DNA of 64,000 bases from Harmonia axyridis (taxonomy: Eukaryota > Arthropoda > Insecta > Coleoptera > Coccinellidae): positions 7,068,001 to 7,132,000 of the forward strand of contig NC_059502.1 of the NCBI RefSeq assembly GCF_914767665.1, in the 5' to 3' direction. The notes beneath the pieces are model-generated. The model ran no database searches. It had not been told where the DNA came from and was given only the letters and a program-made list of their open reading frames with translations. This document shows positions 11,203-22,700 of the stretch, one piece after another. A program made the position numbers and the translations under genes. The first letter of the stretch is position 1. The number at the start of each line of letters is the position of its first letter.

Positions 11203-12656
11203 ATGGAGGATCTACATTTTTCTGAAATTATAGCAAGAGCTGGTTTGAAAGCATTCAATAATTTGCCGAAGACTGGAAAACCAAATAGTAATCAGTGGAC
11301 AGTGTTATCGTGTATTGTTCAGGAAAATAATTCTTGTTGTGAGGTTGTTGCTTTGGGGACTGGCTCTAAATGTATAGGAACTAATAAAATGTCACCTGTT
11401 GGCGACATCCTGAACGATTCGCATTCAGAAGTCATATGTCGTAGAGCTTTTCTTCTTTATTTATACGAACAAATGGAAAATGCATTATTGAAAAAAGAAT
11501 CCATATTTTTTTTTTGTCAGAAGTCTTTGAAATTTAAATCGAATGATAATGTGAAATATCATTTCTTTAGCACAATGATGCCTTGTGGTGATGCTAGTAT
11601 ATTTCCAAAGTGTGATGATAATAATGCTGGCGATGTTGTTGGTATTGAAAAATGTGATTTGAAAGATGATAGGTCTGTTAATTCTTATGAACCTTTATGT
11701 AAAACAATGAAGGGAAATGATGGTGATATTTATCGTACTGGAGCTAAATGTTTAGAAAGTGAAGAAAAGAAAGATCCTAGAGGAGAAGGAGCTGCCTATC
11801 ATATTACTGGAGTAGTAAGGACCAAGCCAGGTAAGGGCTTTTTACTTGAAGGTGATAATCCTGAAAAATGAGTAGAAAATGCTATATTTTTTTCTTACTT
11901 AGCAAGAAATAATTACAATTACATTCACAAAGAAGTCCCATCTGAAGTTTATTGGAATTCAACTCCTATAATTTTCAGGTAGAGGAGATCCCACACTTTC
12001 AGTATCTTGCAGCGATAAAATGACGAAATGGTGTTATTTAGGCTTACAAGGTGCTCTCATGAGTATATATTTGGAAGAACCAATTTACTTGTCGACACTA
12101 ACTATTGTTGGAAATACACCTTTCTGCACAGAATCTCTTGAGAGAGCTTTTTATGGCAGAATTGTGAATTTGAAGTTGTTTCCACCATATGAAGGAAAAA
12201 AAATGATATTTCAACAAGCGAAAGATAGTATATTCCATTTTCAAAAAAGTGATCAAAAAGAAGTTTGCCCAAGCTCTATTATTTGGTATAAGGATGCAAA
12301 GTAAGTTATGAACAATCTTTATCCTATTTTATTCACTCAAAATTTAGGTTTATATTCTCGACTAAAATTGATGAATTTATCTTTCTAGGAAATCAGAAGT
12401 TGCAGTAGAAGGAAGAAAACAAGGGATTACAAAGAAAACCAAACATTTGGAATCTTCTAGATTGAAAATTTGCAAAGCTGAATTATTCAAACGATTCAAA
12501 TCACTTTATCAACATGTTAATTCCAACATTGATAGCCTGAACTATAGACAGTATAAAGAAATTGCTAAAGAGTATCAATTGAATTGGAATGTTCTGAAAT
12601 ATTACTTAGGGAAATGGCCAGAGAAACCTAATATTTTGTTGGAGTTAAATCAATAA
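11203..12656 (+). CDS. Adat1: tRNA-specific adenosine deaminase 1 (ADAT1)
   Basis: Three exons, 11203-11830, 11979-12300 and 12389-12656, total 1,218 nt for 405 aa. The enzyme deaminates A37 of tRNA-Ala to inosine and belongs to the ADAR-like deaminase family, without double-stranded-RNA-binding domains. The zinc and proton-relay residues are visible: HSE in NDSHSEVICRRAFL, PCGD in MMPCGDASIF, and the second cysteine in SVSCSDKMTKWCYLGLQGAL. RGEGAAYHITGVVRTKPGRGDPT is split by the first intron at phase 1. LSTLTIVGN and the C-terminal YRQYKEIAKEYQ match the family. Family length is about 400-500 aa, so the gene looks complete. Its start is 47 bp after the upstream reductase stop. Confidence 0.93.
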
Positions 12657-12657
12657 A
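12652..12657 (+). terminator. Poly(A) signal overlapping the ADAT1 stop codon
   Basis: The last codons read CAA TAA followed by AG, so AATAAA at 12652-12657 contains the stop codon. If it is used, the 3' UTR would be only 10-30 nt. The convergent H2A.X gene ends 175 bp away, which fits compact termination. Confidence 0.5.
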
Positions 12658-12740
12658 GATTACTGATCACTTGTATTGTTTTTGTTATGTAAAATACTTA
12701 GGTTAGGAGTTAAATCAAAATTAAACAATGTTTGAAAAAA

Positions 12741-12750
12741 GAATTTAATA
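12741..12750 (-). terminator. Probable H2A.X poly(A) signal
   Basis: About 85 nt after the histone stop the minus strand reads ATTAAA, a common poly(A) signal variant. No histone 3' stem-loop (a GGC-rich hairpin) is seen downstream, so the mRNA is probably polyadenylated, as for replication-independent variants. Confidence 0.45.
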
Positions 12751-12830
12751 ATAGAAGAGCACAATAATACTAATCAAAACTAATAATAACATCAATAAGA
12801 GTACAAGAATGTTCAACAAACATTAAATAA

Positions 12831-13250
12831 TTAATAGTCTTGTGATTGAGATTTGGAAGATTTACCAGAAGAGCTACCTCCAGTCGTTCCAGTTTTCTTT
12901 GGTAAGAGCACAGCTTGGATATTAGGCAGTACACCACCTTGAGCAATGGTGACTCCAGATAAGAGCTTATTCAATTCTTCGTCATTTCTGATAGCTAATT
13001 GTAGATGTCTTGGGATGATACGAGTTTTCTTGTTGTCCCTAGCTGCATTACCTGCCAATTCCAACACTTCAGCAGCCAAATATTCCATAACGGCTGCAAG
13101 GTAAACTGGGCCCCCAGCTCCTACTCTTTCTGCGTAATGCCCTTTGCGAAGCAAACGATGAATTCTTCCAACGGGAAATTGTAAACCAGCTCTGCTTGAA
13201 CGGGTCTTTGCCTTAGCTTTAACTTTGCCACCTTTACCGCGTCCACTCAT
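12831..13250 (-). CDS. H2AX: Histone H2A.X variant
   Basis: Single intronless frame of 139 aa encoding a core nucleosome histone. It starts MSGRGKGGKVKAKAK and contains the H2A signature AGLQFPVGR plus the full histone fold (RVGAGGPVYLAAVMEYLAAE, DNKKTRIIPRHLQLAIRND). The acidic-patch and docking residues and NIQAVLLPKK are canonical H2A, not H2A.Z. The C-terminal tail is an extended Ser/Gly-rich segment ending SQSQDY. The terminal SQ-acidic-aromatic motif is the ATM/ATR phosphorylation site of H2A.X (gamma-H2A.X). Drosophila combines H2A.Z and H2A.X functions in one protein, H2Av. Here the X motif sits on a canonical-type H2A. Confidence 0.96.
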   Translation of the reverse strand: MSGRGKGGKVKAKAKTRSSRAGLQFPVGRIHRLLRKGHYAERVGAGGPVYLAAVMEYLAAEVLELAGNAARDNKKTRIIPRHLQLAIRNDEELNKLLSGVTIAQGGVLPNIQAVLLPKKTGTTGGSSSGKSSKSQSQDY

Positions 13251-13384
13251 ATTTAATCAGTTAATTAGGATAAAAATTACAAAGAGATACTAACAAACTG
13301 GGCTGCAGTTGATTCAAGACTGAATGATGGTTTCACAAAAATGGACGAATATGCGTCGCCGTCACCTCAAAGACAGTTAAAAAA

Positions 13385-13412
13385 GGCGCGAAAGTATTTC
13401 TAATGGCGGGAA
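13385..13412 (-). promoter_or_regulatory. Paired E2F-like sites upstream of H2A.X
   Basis: On the minus strand TTTCGCGCC (13385-13393) and TTCCCGCC (13405-13412) match E2F/DP consensus TTTSSCGC-type sites, about 135 and 155 bp upstream of the histone start. E2F control is expected for genes induced at S phase. Binding is inferred from consensus only. Confidence 0.55.
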
Positions 13413-13754
13413 GCTAACTTCATTGTCATAGAAAGATAAGCGTTCCATACTATATAAAGTATATAGATATTGTTGTGAATAAAAGTGTTGTTAACTTCCA
13501 AAAAGGATTTTTATTGAATATAATCAAATAATATACCGATTGATAATAATTTCGATTTTTTGTATGATGATCGAAAATTGAAATATTTTTTCTGGGAGAA
13601 TCATCTTCTTGTTATTCATTTCATCAGGTCTGTTAATTGCATAAAATTACATCATAATACATAATTATTTCTTTCAGAGATAATTCTATCAAAAGTTCAT
13701 CGAACTTTCACGCTTGTAGTTTAGAATAATTATAGAAACCATTGTTTGGGAGCC

Positions 13755-14025
13755 AAAGCGCCATCTATTTATGTTATGCTATATTACCTTTTAGTTCGGA
13801 ACTTGTTCGATAGGTGGTGCTTGCATTAAGATGAAGAAATCTTTACAACTGAACTGTCATCTATTGGTAGTATGTTGAACCACAAATTAAATTTTCAACT
13901 TTCTCGATATAGATGGAGACGATATAAATATATAGAAATCTTCAGCGTGTAAGTGTCATCTATTTGTAATATGCTGTACTACAAGTTAGTTCGGAATATT
14001 TTCGATAGATGGAGATGCTGTAATT
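13755..14025. repeat. Three diverged ~100-bp repeats bounded by CATCTAT / ATAGATGG
   Basis: Units begin near 13757, 13855 and 13955. Each starts with a CATCTATT motif and ends with a CGATAG(A/G)TGG-type motif, enclosing a related AT-rich core with TAGTTCGGAA in units 1 and 3. The ends are inverted relative to each other, so each unit is a loose inverted repeat. No protein is encoded. Confidence 0.6.
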
Positions 14026-14277
14026 TTCTTCTATGAACATATTGCCTAAGGCCCAAACCGTTTTTTTTTTTAAATGGCGATTTATGCACAACGGTTTTTT
14101 TTTTCAAAACTAATCAGTTTCTTATATTCTAGATGATGATTGTTAATAAAAACAATAATTTGTAGGTAAATCAACTTTTTCAGTGTATCTTTTTTAATTG
14201 AGGTTCAATAACTAGAATGGGTTGGAAGGTGAAGATTGGTGTTCTAGTGGAAATGAAACAATATTAATATAACAAAA

Positions 14278-14283
14278 TTTATT
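14278..14283 (-). terminator. Candidate Fhod poly(A) signal
   Basis: TTTATT on the plus strand reads AATAAA on the minus strand, about 570 nt after the Fhod stop codon. This gives a 3' UTR of about 590 nt. Other sites are possible. Confidence 0.4.
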
Positions 14284-14849
14284 CATTACATTTAAGAGAT
14301 AACAAAAACAAGATTCTCTCTAAAATAATCGTCTCGCATAAAATAAACGCAATAATCCGTTCAGCCAGACGTGGTTATAAGTATCTCGAATGATCACCTC
14401 CTAGAATTAAAGGATGAAAAACGCAGTAGATGAGAAATAAACTAATTGGTTTCTTCTGAAGACAGTCATTTTCACGAATAGGAAGAAATGAAGATTAGTT
14501 GAACAAAAATAGACTAGTAGATAACATGTAGAAGGCAATTACACAAGCGCAGATATTTTCTAACAAACTTGAATTACAGGAAATCGATACTAAAAATTAG
14601 AAAAAAATCACATCGACTGCGCTACGTTTCCAATTAAGATCCATATAATGCTGTCCTACAAAATATAACCGAAAACTTAATCTCATTCGTTCATTCCAAC
14701 CCAAAATAAATAACTTGTTGGTTTCGATTCACAAAATATAAATAACTAAATTAGTACAAGTATAGGGGTGAGCAGCCATACTTTATCACATTAGGATAGT
14801 CGTTCTGAAGATTCACTAAATGGTGGCGTTCTGTCTTCAATCACAATCG

Positions 14850-16795
14850 TTAGTAACCCTTGATATAAGCCGAAAGGTGGTTTTTCTCCTCTTCGGATAA
14901 CCCATTCTTCAAAGTCCTCCTCACTGCAAAAAATTTGTTATTATTATATTATCATAAATCGACTTCAGAGTTATTTCCAGTAACATGCTGTTATCACTGT
15001 AAAATTCCATATATAAGTAAAATAACAATATAGTGAGTAATCATAAAGGATATGTTAATTCAGTATTAATGGAAAAACATATATCCAATTTTTTTCAAAA
15101 ACTGTAGGCCCTATGCTGAAGTATCACAAGCATATTCGTTTTCCTTTTTTTGTTTGATTCATTGCAAGGTTAGGGATATTTTTAATATATTATATCTAAA
15201 AGCTACGAACATCTACACCCCTATGAGTTCAGAAAAAAAAGGAACAAGTTAGGAACACACTCATATGTGAGTGGGTAGAATATTCTGCATTTAAAAAAAT
15301 TATCTACTCATATGGGTTGAAATATATTTTTATAATGGGAAATTGACTTTGGAAGCTACTCTAGGACCAACAGTTTCCAAATAAGACACATTAATTGCAA
15401 CACGGGTCCACACACCAAATCCATAAGAAAAATTTTGCTAAAAACGATTTTAAAATTCTGAAATCATATTTTTGATAAGACCCGAGTCTCAAAACATACA
15501 TCTCTCAAATAAAACAACAACAACGCAAACAACAGCATGCAGTTACACCACCACGTACCAAGTTCGGTTTAACTATGGAGAATCTTGATTACTGTACGGG
15601 TTGTTCTCTCTTGTTCGAGAACGCTTCACTGAATTAAAAACTATATTTCAGATTGGAAAGTTTGGGAGAAATTGAATCGTAGCCTTTCAATAAAGACAGC
15701 CATGAATAATTTAGGTGTAGTCTGATATATTCATTTAATCAGTCTGTTTGAAATATTAAACGAAGAGTAAGTTTTTCAAATACAGGGAATTCAGAAAAAT
15801 CTTGAATGATTCCTGAGGTTTATTATAGGAGATAATTATTGAAATAATTCAATTTCATGATGGATAGCAGAAATGTTTCGTATATGATGTTCAATGTAAA
15901 ACATTTTCTCTACCATAAACTTCTTTCGGACCTCTCAGAAGATATGAGATTTCAATTTATCAACAAGGTTAAATTGACAAGTTTTTAACAAATCATGGCT
16001 TCTCAAAAAAAAGGTTACGATTGAATGAACCCATTTTGATCACATATGTTATAGTCTGTTCTTAATTTGTAGAACCTTAATGGATTCGACAAAATAGCTA
16101 GACTGAATCTTTAACGTTAGGAGCAGGAATGAAAATTTAATTTATTTATGTATATTTCATTTCAATTTTGAAATAAACTATTGAGAATGAGGATTTTTAA
16201 TGAAAACTCAAGTTTTGTTTACAATAACGAATTTTTATAATATTTGAAGTTTTTTTTAGGAGCAAAGGCCAAAAAAGCATAGTGCCAAACCTATCGGTAG
16301 AGTATTTTTAATGTGGGTATTCATTTAATGGAAAACCAATGATGTATGTCATCTTCAATCATACAAAAAGCAAATAGTCAGGATATTTATTGGCCCCAAA
16401 AAAACGTACTTCCAACATTCAAAATTTCACTGTTTCCGATAAAAAAATCATCATTTTGAAGACTTGCCAGGTTCTACAATAAAAGAAAAGATTATAGCGT
16501 TCGGAAACAATCTAAACCTACATGATTTCCTATCGGCGTGCCTCGTCCTCTTCCTCTCCCTTGGCGCGATCCTCGACGGTCCCTTGGTGGCCGTCTTCAC
16601 CAGGCTCTCCAGGATCTCGTCATCGCCGTCGGTCAGGTTGCCGTTGGTGCTGCCTAGGAACGACCTGTTGCCGTCCCTCCGGGTCCTCCTGAGCGGCAGC
16701 GTCCCCTGGAAGCTCTCGACGTCCGAGAGGTCGCTGCCCAGCAGTTGTCTGAGCTCAGCGTCGGCTCGGTCTTCCTTCGTCTTGAACTTGCCGAC
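14850..16795 (-). CDS. Fhod: Fhod C-terminus: DAD and ROCK-site tail (two exons)
   Basis: Exon 16522-16795 starts VGKFKTKEDRADAELRQLL and holds the autoinhibitory DAD-like helix DDEILESLVKTATKG followed by the basic patch RERKRTRHADRKS. A 1.6-kb intron, phase 1, leads to a 74-nt final exon 14850-14923, which continues LRRTLKNGLSEEEKNHL and ends in a TAA stop at 14850-14852. FHOD1 is activated by ROCK phosphorylation at Ser/Thr residues in the equivalent basic stretch. The RKR-T, RK-S and RR-T sites are conserved here. By analogy this tail binds the FH3 region and is released on phosphorylation. Confidence 0.9.
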
Positions 16796-19700
16796 CTGAA
16801 GAAAGAGGATGGATAATCCCAATAGTAAGTAGATAGGGAGTTAGTAGAAAGTTGAGAGGCACGATGTTTAAACCACGTGACCAGAAGACCAACCCATAAT
16901 TGGTTAAAATTCAAACATATTTATCCTCTCCCTCGAGGTCATGTGACATTAGGCTCAAATCTTTCTCTTTCTAATGTTGGAGTCAATGCTCTGCTCTGCG
17001 AGGACGCATCTGTGTATGATAGATCATTGGATGATCCTACCACAGTCCAACAAAGAGTATGTCATTCTGACGGTAGTAGGCAATACGTTTTTCAAACCAC
17101 GAGTGTTTTTGAATTGGGTGTAGAATAATATTTATGAAGAAGAATTCTAAAAATGAGGAATGGTAACTCACGTCTGTTATCATCTTTCCTCGTGTCTTGT
17201 TTCTCTCTCTGTGGTTGGCCTTCTTCTCTAGCTGTTGTAGCACTCTCTCCCTGGTCGTCCTATACTCTAGAGCGAATTCCGATATAATCTTGCAGAATTC
17301 ATTTGGCTTAGTATCACTGATCTGATGGACAGGAATGCCCAGCCATAACAAGAATTTATGAAACCTGAAAAAAGAGTAAATTATAAATTCTCTTATGAAT
17401 GTTTATCAATTATGAATTCTCTTCACACGATACAAAAATACCAGTGTCCAGTACCAAGTGCTACGCCGTACTAGGTACCAATTTCAAATTTGTCTAGATT
17501 ACGACTAAAAAAACGGGAAAACTATCAACTATTAATTCATTATTGATATCCATTATATTCCCTCGACTTGGTTGTAGTAATTCTCACATCAATGACACTT
17601 ATGCCATTCCAAAAATTAATTTTGAGATTAGCGAAATATGCGATTATTTTTTGAAGTGTCAGTGTAACGAATAAAACAGTGAATTTTATGTGTGAGTTTT
17701 TCACTTAAACCACCCAAAATTGAAAAAAAAAACAATATAACATGGGACTTACCTATTCATAACTCTCCTGTGTATGATATTCAACAGTATAATTCTTTCG
17801 GCGCAATCTGACAGGAAGTCAGACATCTTGCCCTTGATCATCGTGGTGCCGTCATGCTTTGCGATGACCTTGAGATGATCCCAAGACGCCTTGCAATCAT
17901 CCTCCAGCCTCTGGATGCTCAATGTCAGCTCGTCGAAGTCCACCTTGGACGCTCTGGTAATGGCGCCGATCTAGTAGACGCGAAAATAGTTAGGTTAGGT
18001 GAGGTTAGATCAATGCTGGTGTACATTTATACAACATCAAATAACAAATATCGACGAATTTTTTGTTCAAAAGTGGAGGAAGAACTCACCTCCGAGTAAA
18101 GATCCGTGGCTTCGGGAAATTTCTCCATCACAATATGACAAAGATGGTGCAGCAAGGAATGTTTGTGGACAGTGTCCTTCACTTCAGGTACTTTGGCCAG
18201 ATATTCTATTTGAAAACCTTTTACTTCGGCGCCATTCAAGAAATTACCTGAAAAGAACATAATCGAAGTAAAATATGACAATAATGCCAAATGGTCTTTG
18301 GCCTTTCGAGCTGGATAAAAAATAGCTGTAACCAAAGTCGGTGACTACAGGCATTGAAATTGTTTGATATTACTACTGAAAAGTTCTTACCTATGGAGAG
18401 CAGAGTGCTCAGAATGCCCCTAAACGTCTTGTTCGCCCTGAGAACTTCAATCCCCTGCTTGAGGTCCATCAGAGGCTCAGCAATCTCCCTCTCCGTGTTC
18501 TCAAAGTCGAGCTTGAAGGCCCATAGCTTGAGCCGGGCCTGAAGCTCCGATATCGAGGCCAAGGTGAGCAGGAACTGTTCTGCGCTTCCCAGGGGAAGAT
18601 CAGGGTTGGCGGCCTGCGCCTCCTGTATTTTCGTCCTTTCATCCTAAACCATTCAATCGATTTAGAGATCTATATCTTAGTCATAGTGTACATAAATCAT
18701 CGGATCGATAAATTTTTGGTACCCACCTTGGTTGGTAACATCGTGAGCAGCTTTTCAATGCCCTCCCTGTTCATGATGGTGGCGTCCATTTTCAAAATGG
18801 CGGCCTTGATCGATCTGGGAGGCGGCAGTTTTGTCATACCGATATTGATGGCGTTCGATCTCTTTGGATCCAGGACTATTATCTCCTTGTTCTTGTTCAG
18901 CTCTTGTTGTTTCTGTTGGGGAGTTAATTTTTGTTTTTAGTTTGAGCTATTGAGGTCGATTTGGACAAACACCAAGGGTCTTGTATAGGGGAACCATGCA
19001 TTATCGTGCAGTGTCTACGATATGATACAGGGTGTTAGTTATGTATGTGGTGTATCTGGTTTATCCCTACACCGAGTTGATATGATTTTGAAGATGATAT
19101 TATACAGGGGGTTAGTTATATACCATTGAAGTGGTTTCTGTTTTTAACTAGTTGATTTAAATGAGTTGAGGATGAATTAATTTTTGATGTAAACTTTCAT
19201 AATGGTAAAATTGATTGATTAATCTTGTTAACTGACTATGAAGTCTGCTTGCTTGAATGAAAATGGAATGAAAGATCGGCATAATACAAATTCTCGATTA
19301 AAAATTTCTTCAGTGAAATTTTTCATATAAATCCAGCAAAATTGCAATTTTCTGAGGGAAAACTATCGACAATATAATTTTTGAAATAATACAATTCATT
19401 ATTTATATTCGTTATATCCTCTTCACTTGGTTGTAGAAATCCTCACATCGATGACACTTATGTCATTCCAAAAATAAATTTTGAGATTAGCGAATTATGT
19501 GATTTTTTGGAAGTGTCGGTGTAACGAATTAAACAGTAATTTAGTAAGATGATGTCGATACATAGAAATCGCATTAAATACTTGATTGAGGAAAAAAATC
19601 TCAATTCTGAAGAATCTCGCTATCCTTCAGTTGTAATATCTGTAATGTTTGTAAAAATAGTTTGCCAACAGGCCTACAAAAATCTACGGGAGGGTAGTGT

Positions 19701-22700
19701 GTGTGAAAAAAATGCAAAATGTTTGTCACCACCACCGAAAAAACGCACTCACCTCCTGCAATCAGCACATGCCAGATGAGGTCATCAATAGGAAAAGAAA
19801 ATGCCAATTATTAGGTGTTCAATACGAGAGAAAAAAGGAAATCCCAGAACAAAATCAAACGAACCAAAAGAAAAATAAGTACCAAACACCAGTACGAAAA
19901 TAACAAAGAAAGCAAAGCAAAAGTGCAAAAATATTTATACACGATTTTTATCATATAATTTCAATTATAAATAAATCAATAAATGAAGTTTTTTTTAAGC
20001 CAAATTGATAAACAATCTATTAGACAGATTGAACGATATTGTAGACATGAATATCTACATTGACCTACTAGTGCATATTGTGCTTTTTGTAATAGAAAAT
20101 TTATTACATAACTTAAAATAGTAAAATCATAATATAAAAAAATAATTTGTTTTACTATACAAAAATTCTTCTCGATTTCCATTTAGTTTATGAAATAAAT
20201 GCTTTATTAATGATGAAAAAGTGTTCTGAAAATATGAGATGGTAAAACACAATCTTTTTTACAGATTCAATGACACTTGGAACTTATCAACATACACTTA
20301 AGTTTTTCTGAAAAAAAAATTATTAAGGGATGTTTCTACTTGAATTTCTTACCTTAGTGAGGAGGTCTTTAGCTCTAGACTCGAAGAGATGTTCCAACTT
20401 TTGCGTATCAACACTGACCGGACTGAGTTCATCCCAAATGTGACCAGATTTCAATTTATTTGAAGCCACCAAGTCGTCTCTAACCTCTTTCCAGAATAGT
20501 TTCACTGTTTTCTTGTTTTTCTTTATTGGTATCTTTGTCTCGTTTTTTGGTTTCTGTAGATTTGTACTGAATACAGGCGGTGGGGGATTTGGAGCGAATG
20601 GAGGGGCCCTAAGAGAAAAAAAAACAGATTAATAATGAATGAATTCTTTAGATATGAAAAATATTTAAAATTTGATTTTTTGCTTTCAATTTTTGTTCTT
20701 CTTTTGAACTTTTAAGAAGACTCCTTTTTTTTAATACTCACCCCAATCTATTTGACAAGGGCGGCGGAGGTGGCGCCACCGGATGCTCCTTCAGCAAAGG
20801 TGGAGGGGGTGGTGGTATCCCGTTGCTGACTTGCGTAGGCGCCAATATGTCTACTTCGTCCTCGCTCCCCAAGTCTGTGAAGTCCATGTCGCAGAGGTTC
20901 AGGCTCCTCTTCATGTTGGCCACCATCTCTTCCCATCTGAGCTCGTTCTCTGACTTTTTCGCCTCGAACTTTGGCACGTTCTCAGACGTGGGACTCTTCA
21001 CAACGTCCACCTTGGATTTGGACTTCGCCAAACCTGAAAAATAGGAAGACGTGGCAACCTCGGGTGATTTTCAGACTATCGGTAAAGCTCGTGACGGCTC
21101 TGTGATTGAAAGGAACCTCAAATAGATTGATTCATTCGATACAATTGTACTGGAAATATAGATGGTTGTCATATTGCTCGATGAATTTGTCAATTCGTGT
21201 GGAATTGGATCATTTTGAAGATGACAAGGACCTGGAGAACTGTCAAAGTTGACTTCTCAAGCAGGTTTGGAACCACAGGGTCACAGATTACAGATACCAT
21301 TATTATCTGTAATCTGTGCACAGGGTATTGTGAGGTCATAGAACATTATTCATTCATTTATCTGTCATTTATAATGTGCCTGGCTGCCAAATGATAATTT
21401 TGTGAACAGATCAATAGTGTAATGACCAAAGATTCTGCAATTCTGCAATTGATGTCTATTGAGTAGGAGAATATCGTTACAACGGCCAAAAGAGTCATGT
21501 TTTGTCTACCTCCATAAGAGATAAATATATATAAGGGTGAAACTGAACCTAAAGACTCCTAAAGAATGATAGATAGTGAACATGGTGAGTGGACGAAAAT
21601 GTTTGAGATCAGAAGATTTTTTGAGGTGGTTGTGAAGATCGAATGTCATTTTTGTATTTGATTTCTGAGCCACCATAGATTTCAAAATAATACCAGAGAA
21701 ACTAAAGGTCGAACACTTCTTTCTGAAACCATATGTGAATGTTTGAACGTCTAAACTCCTAATTTATTTCTGTTTTTTAGTTTCCTTTGTGCTCCAAATG
21801 AAAATTTTGTGAACAGATCAAAAAACGAAGACTAGTTATGGCTACTATACGAGAAAACCCCTACAACATAAAAAAACATGTTGTGTTTCCGATCACAATA
21901 AAAGAAAAATATATTCTATGCTGGAATTGAACTGTAAGATTTCTAAATAATGATATAAGACTTGATGAGAGGAGATTGAAAGCTTAATGAGCACATGAGC
22001 CCCATATCTTCTGCAGAAAAAGGTTTGCCCAGAAAGAAGAGGAAATCCCTTTCTAAAATTCAAATCAGCTAACAAAATAAATAAAATAACCATCAACCAT
22101 AGGACTGAATCTATTGAATACCTAAATCTGTTGATGTTCAATCAAATGTTAAAACTGATCCACGGCCCTCTCGTTTCCCAGACTCGCCACGACTCGAACA
22201 AAACACCAGAAAGTCTTCAACTCACCTTCCTTCGCCTTGGAGATCAAGCCTGACATATCCCCCATCCTGTTAATCTTATTCTCCTCCGAAGGACTGTGCA
22301 GGATGTTTTGACTGGCCAGTTTCTGGGTGAGGTCCTTCACCGTGTTCTCCCTCTTCAGCTGCATCAGCAGGTTTCTCTCGTTCTCGTTGCCGTTCTCAGC
22401 GTCGTTCTCGTTCTCCCTTCCCTCCTGAGTTTCGGAGTTCTTGTTGTACATCATGGACAGAATCCACGGCTGTTTCGTGAGGCTCTCTTCGGTATCCAGC
22501 TTGTTTACGGCGTTCAGGAGTGGGGTGAGGTCCTTTCTGGAAGAGTTGCGGTTCAGGATGTTGCCGTTGTTGTTGATCCTTTGTTGGAGAGCGTTTGTGT
22601 AATTGCCTGTGGGGATTGTCAGAGAAATTCAAGAATGAGATTCATTCAACTTCTGGTTGGTTGGAAGCTGGTCGGATACCCAGAAAAGGCTGATCTGATA

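Noticed and set aside
16464..16799. 111-codon plus-strand frame, and plus-strand frames at 22296-22742 and 23773-24249
   Set aside because: They mirror GC-richer Fhod exons on the minus strand and have no family features.
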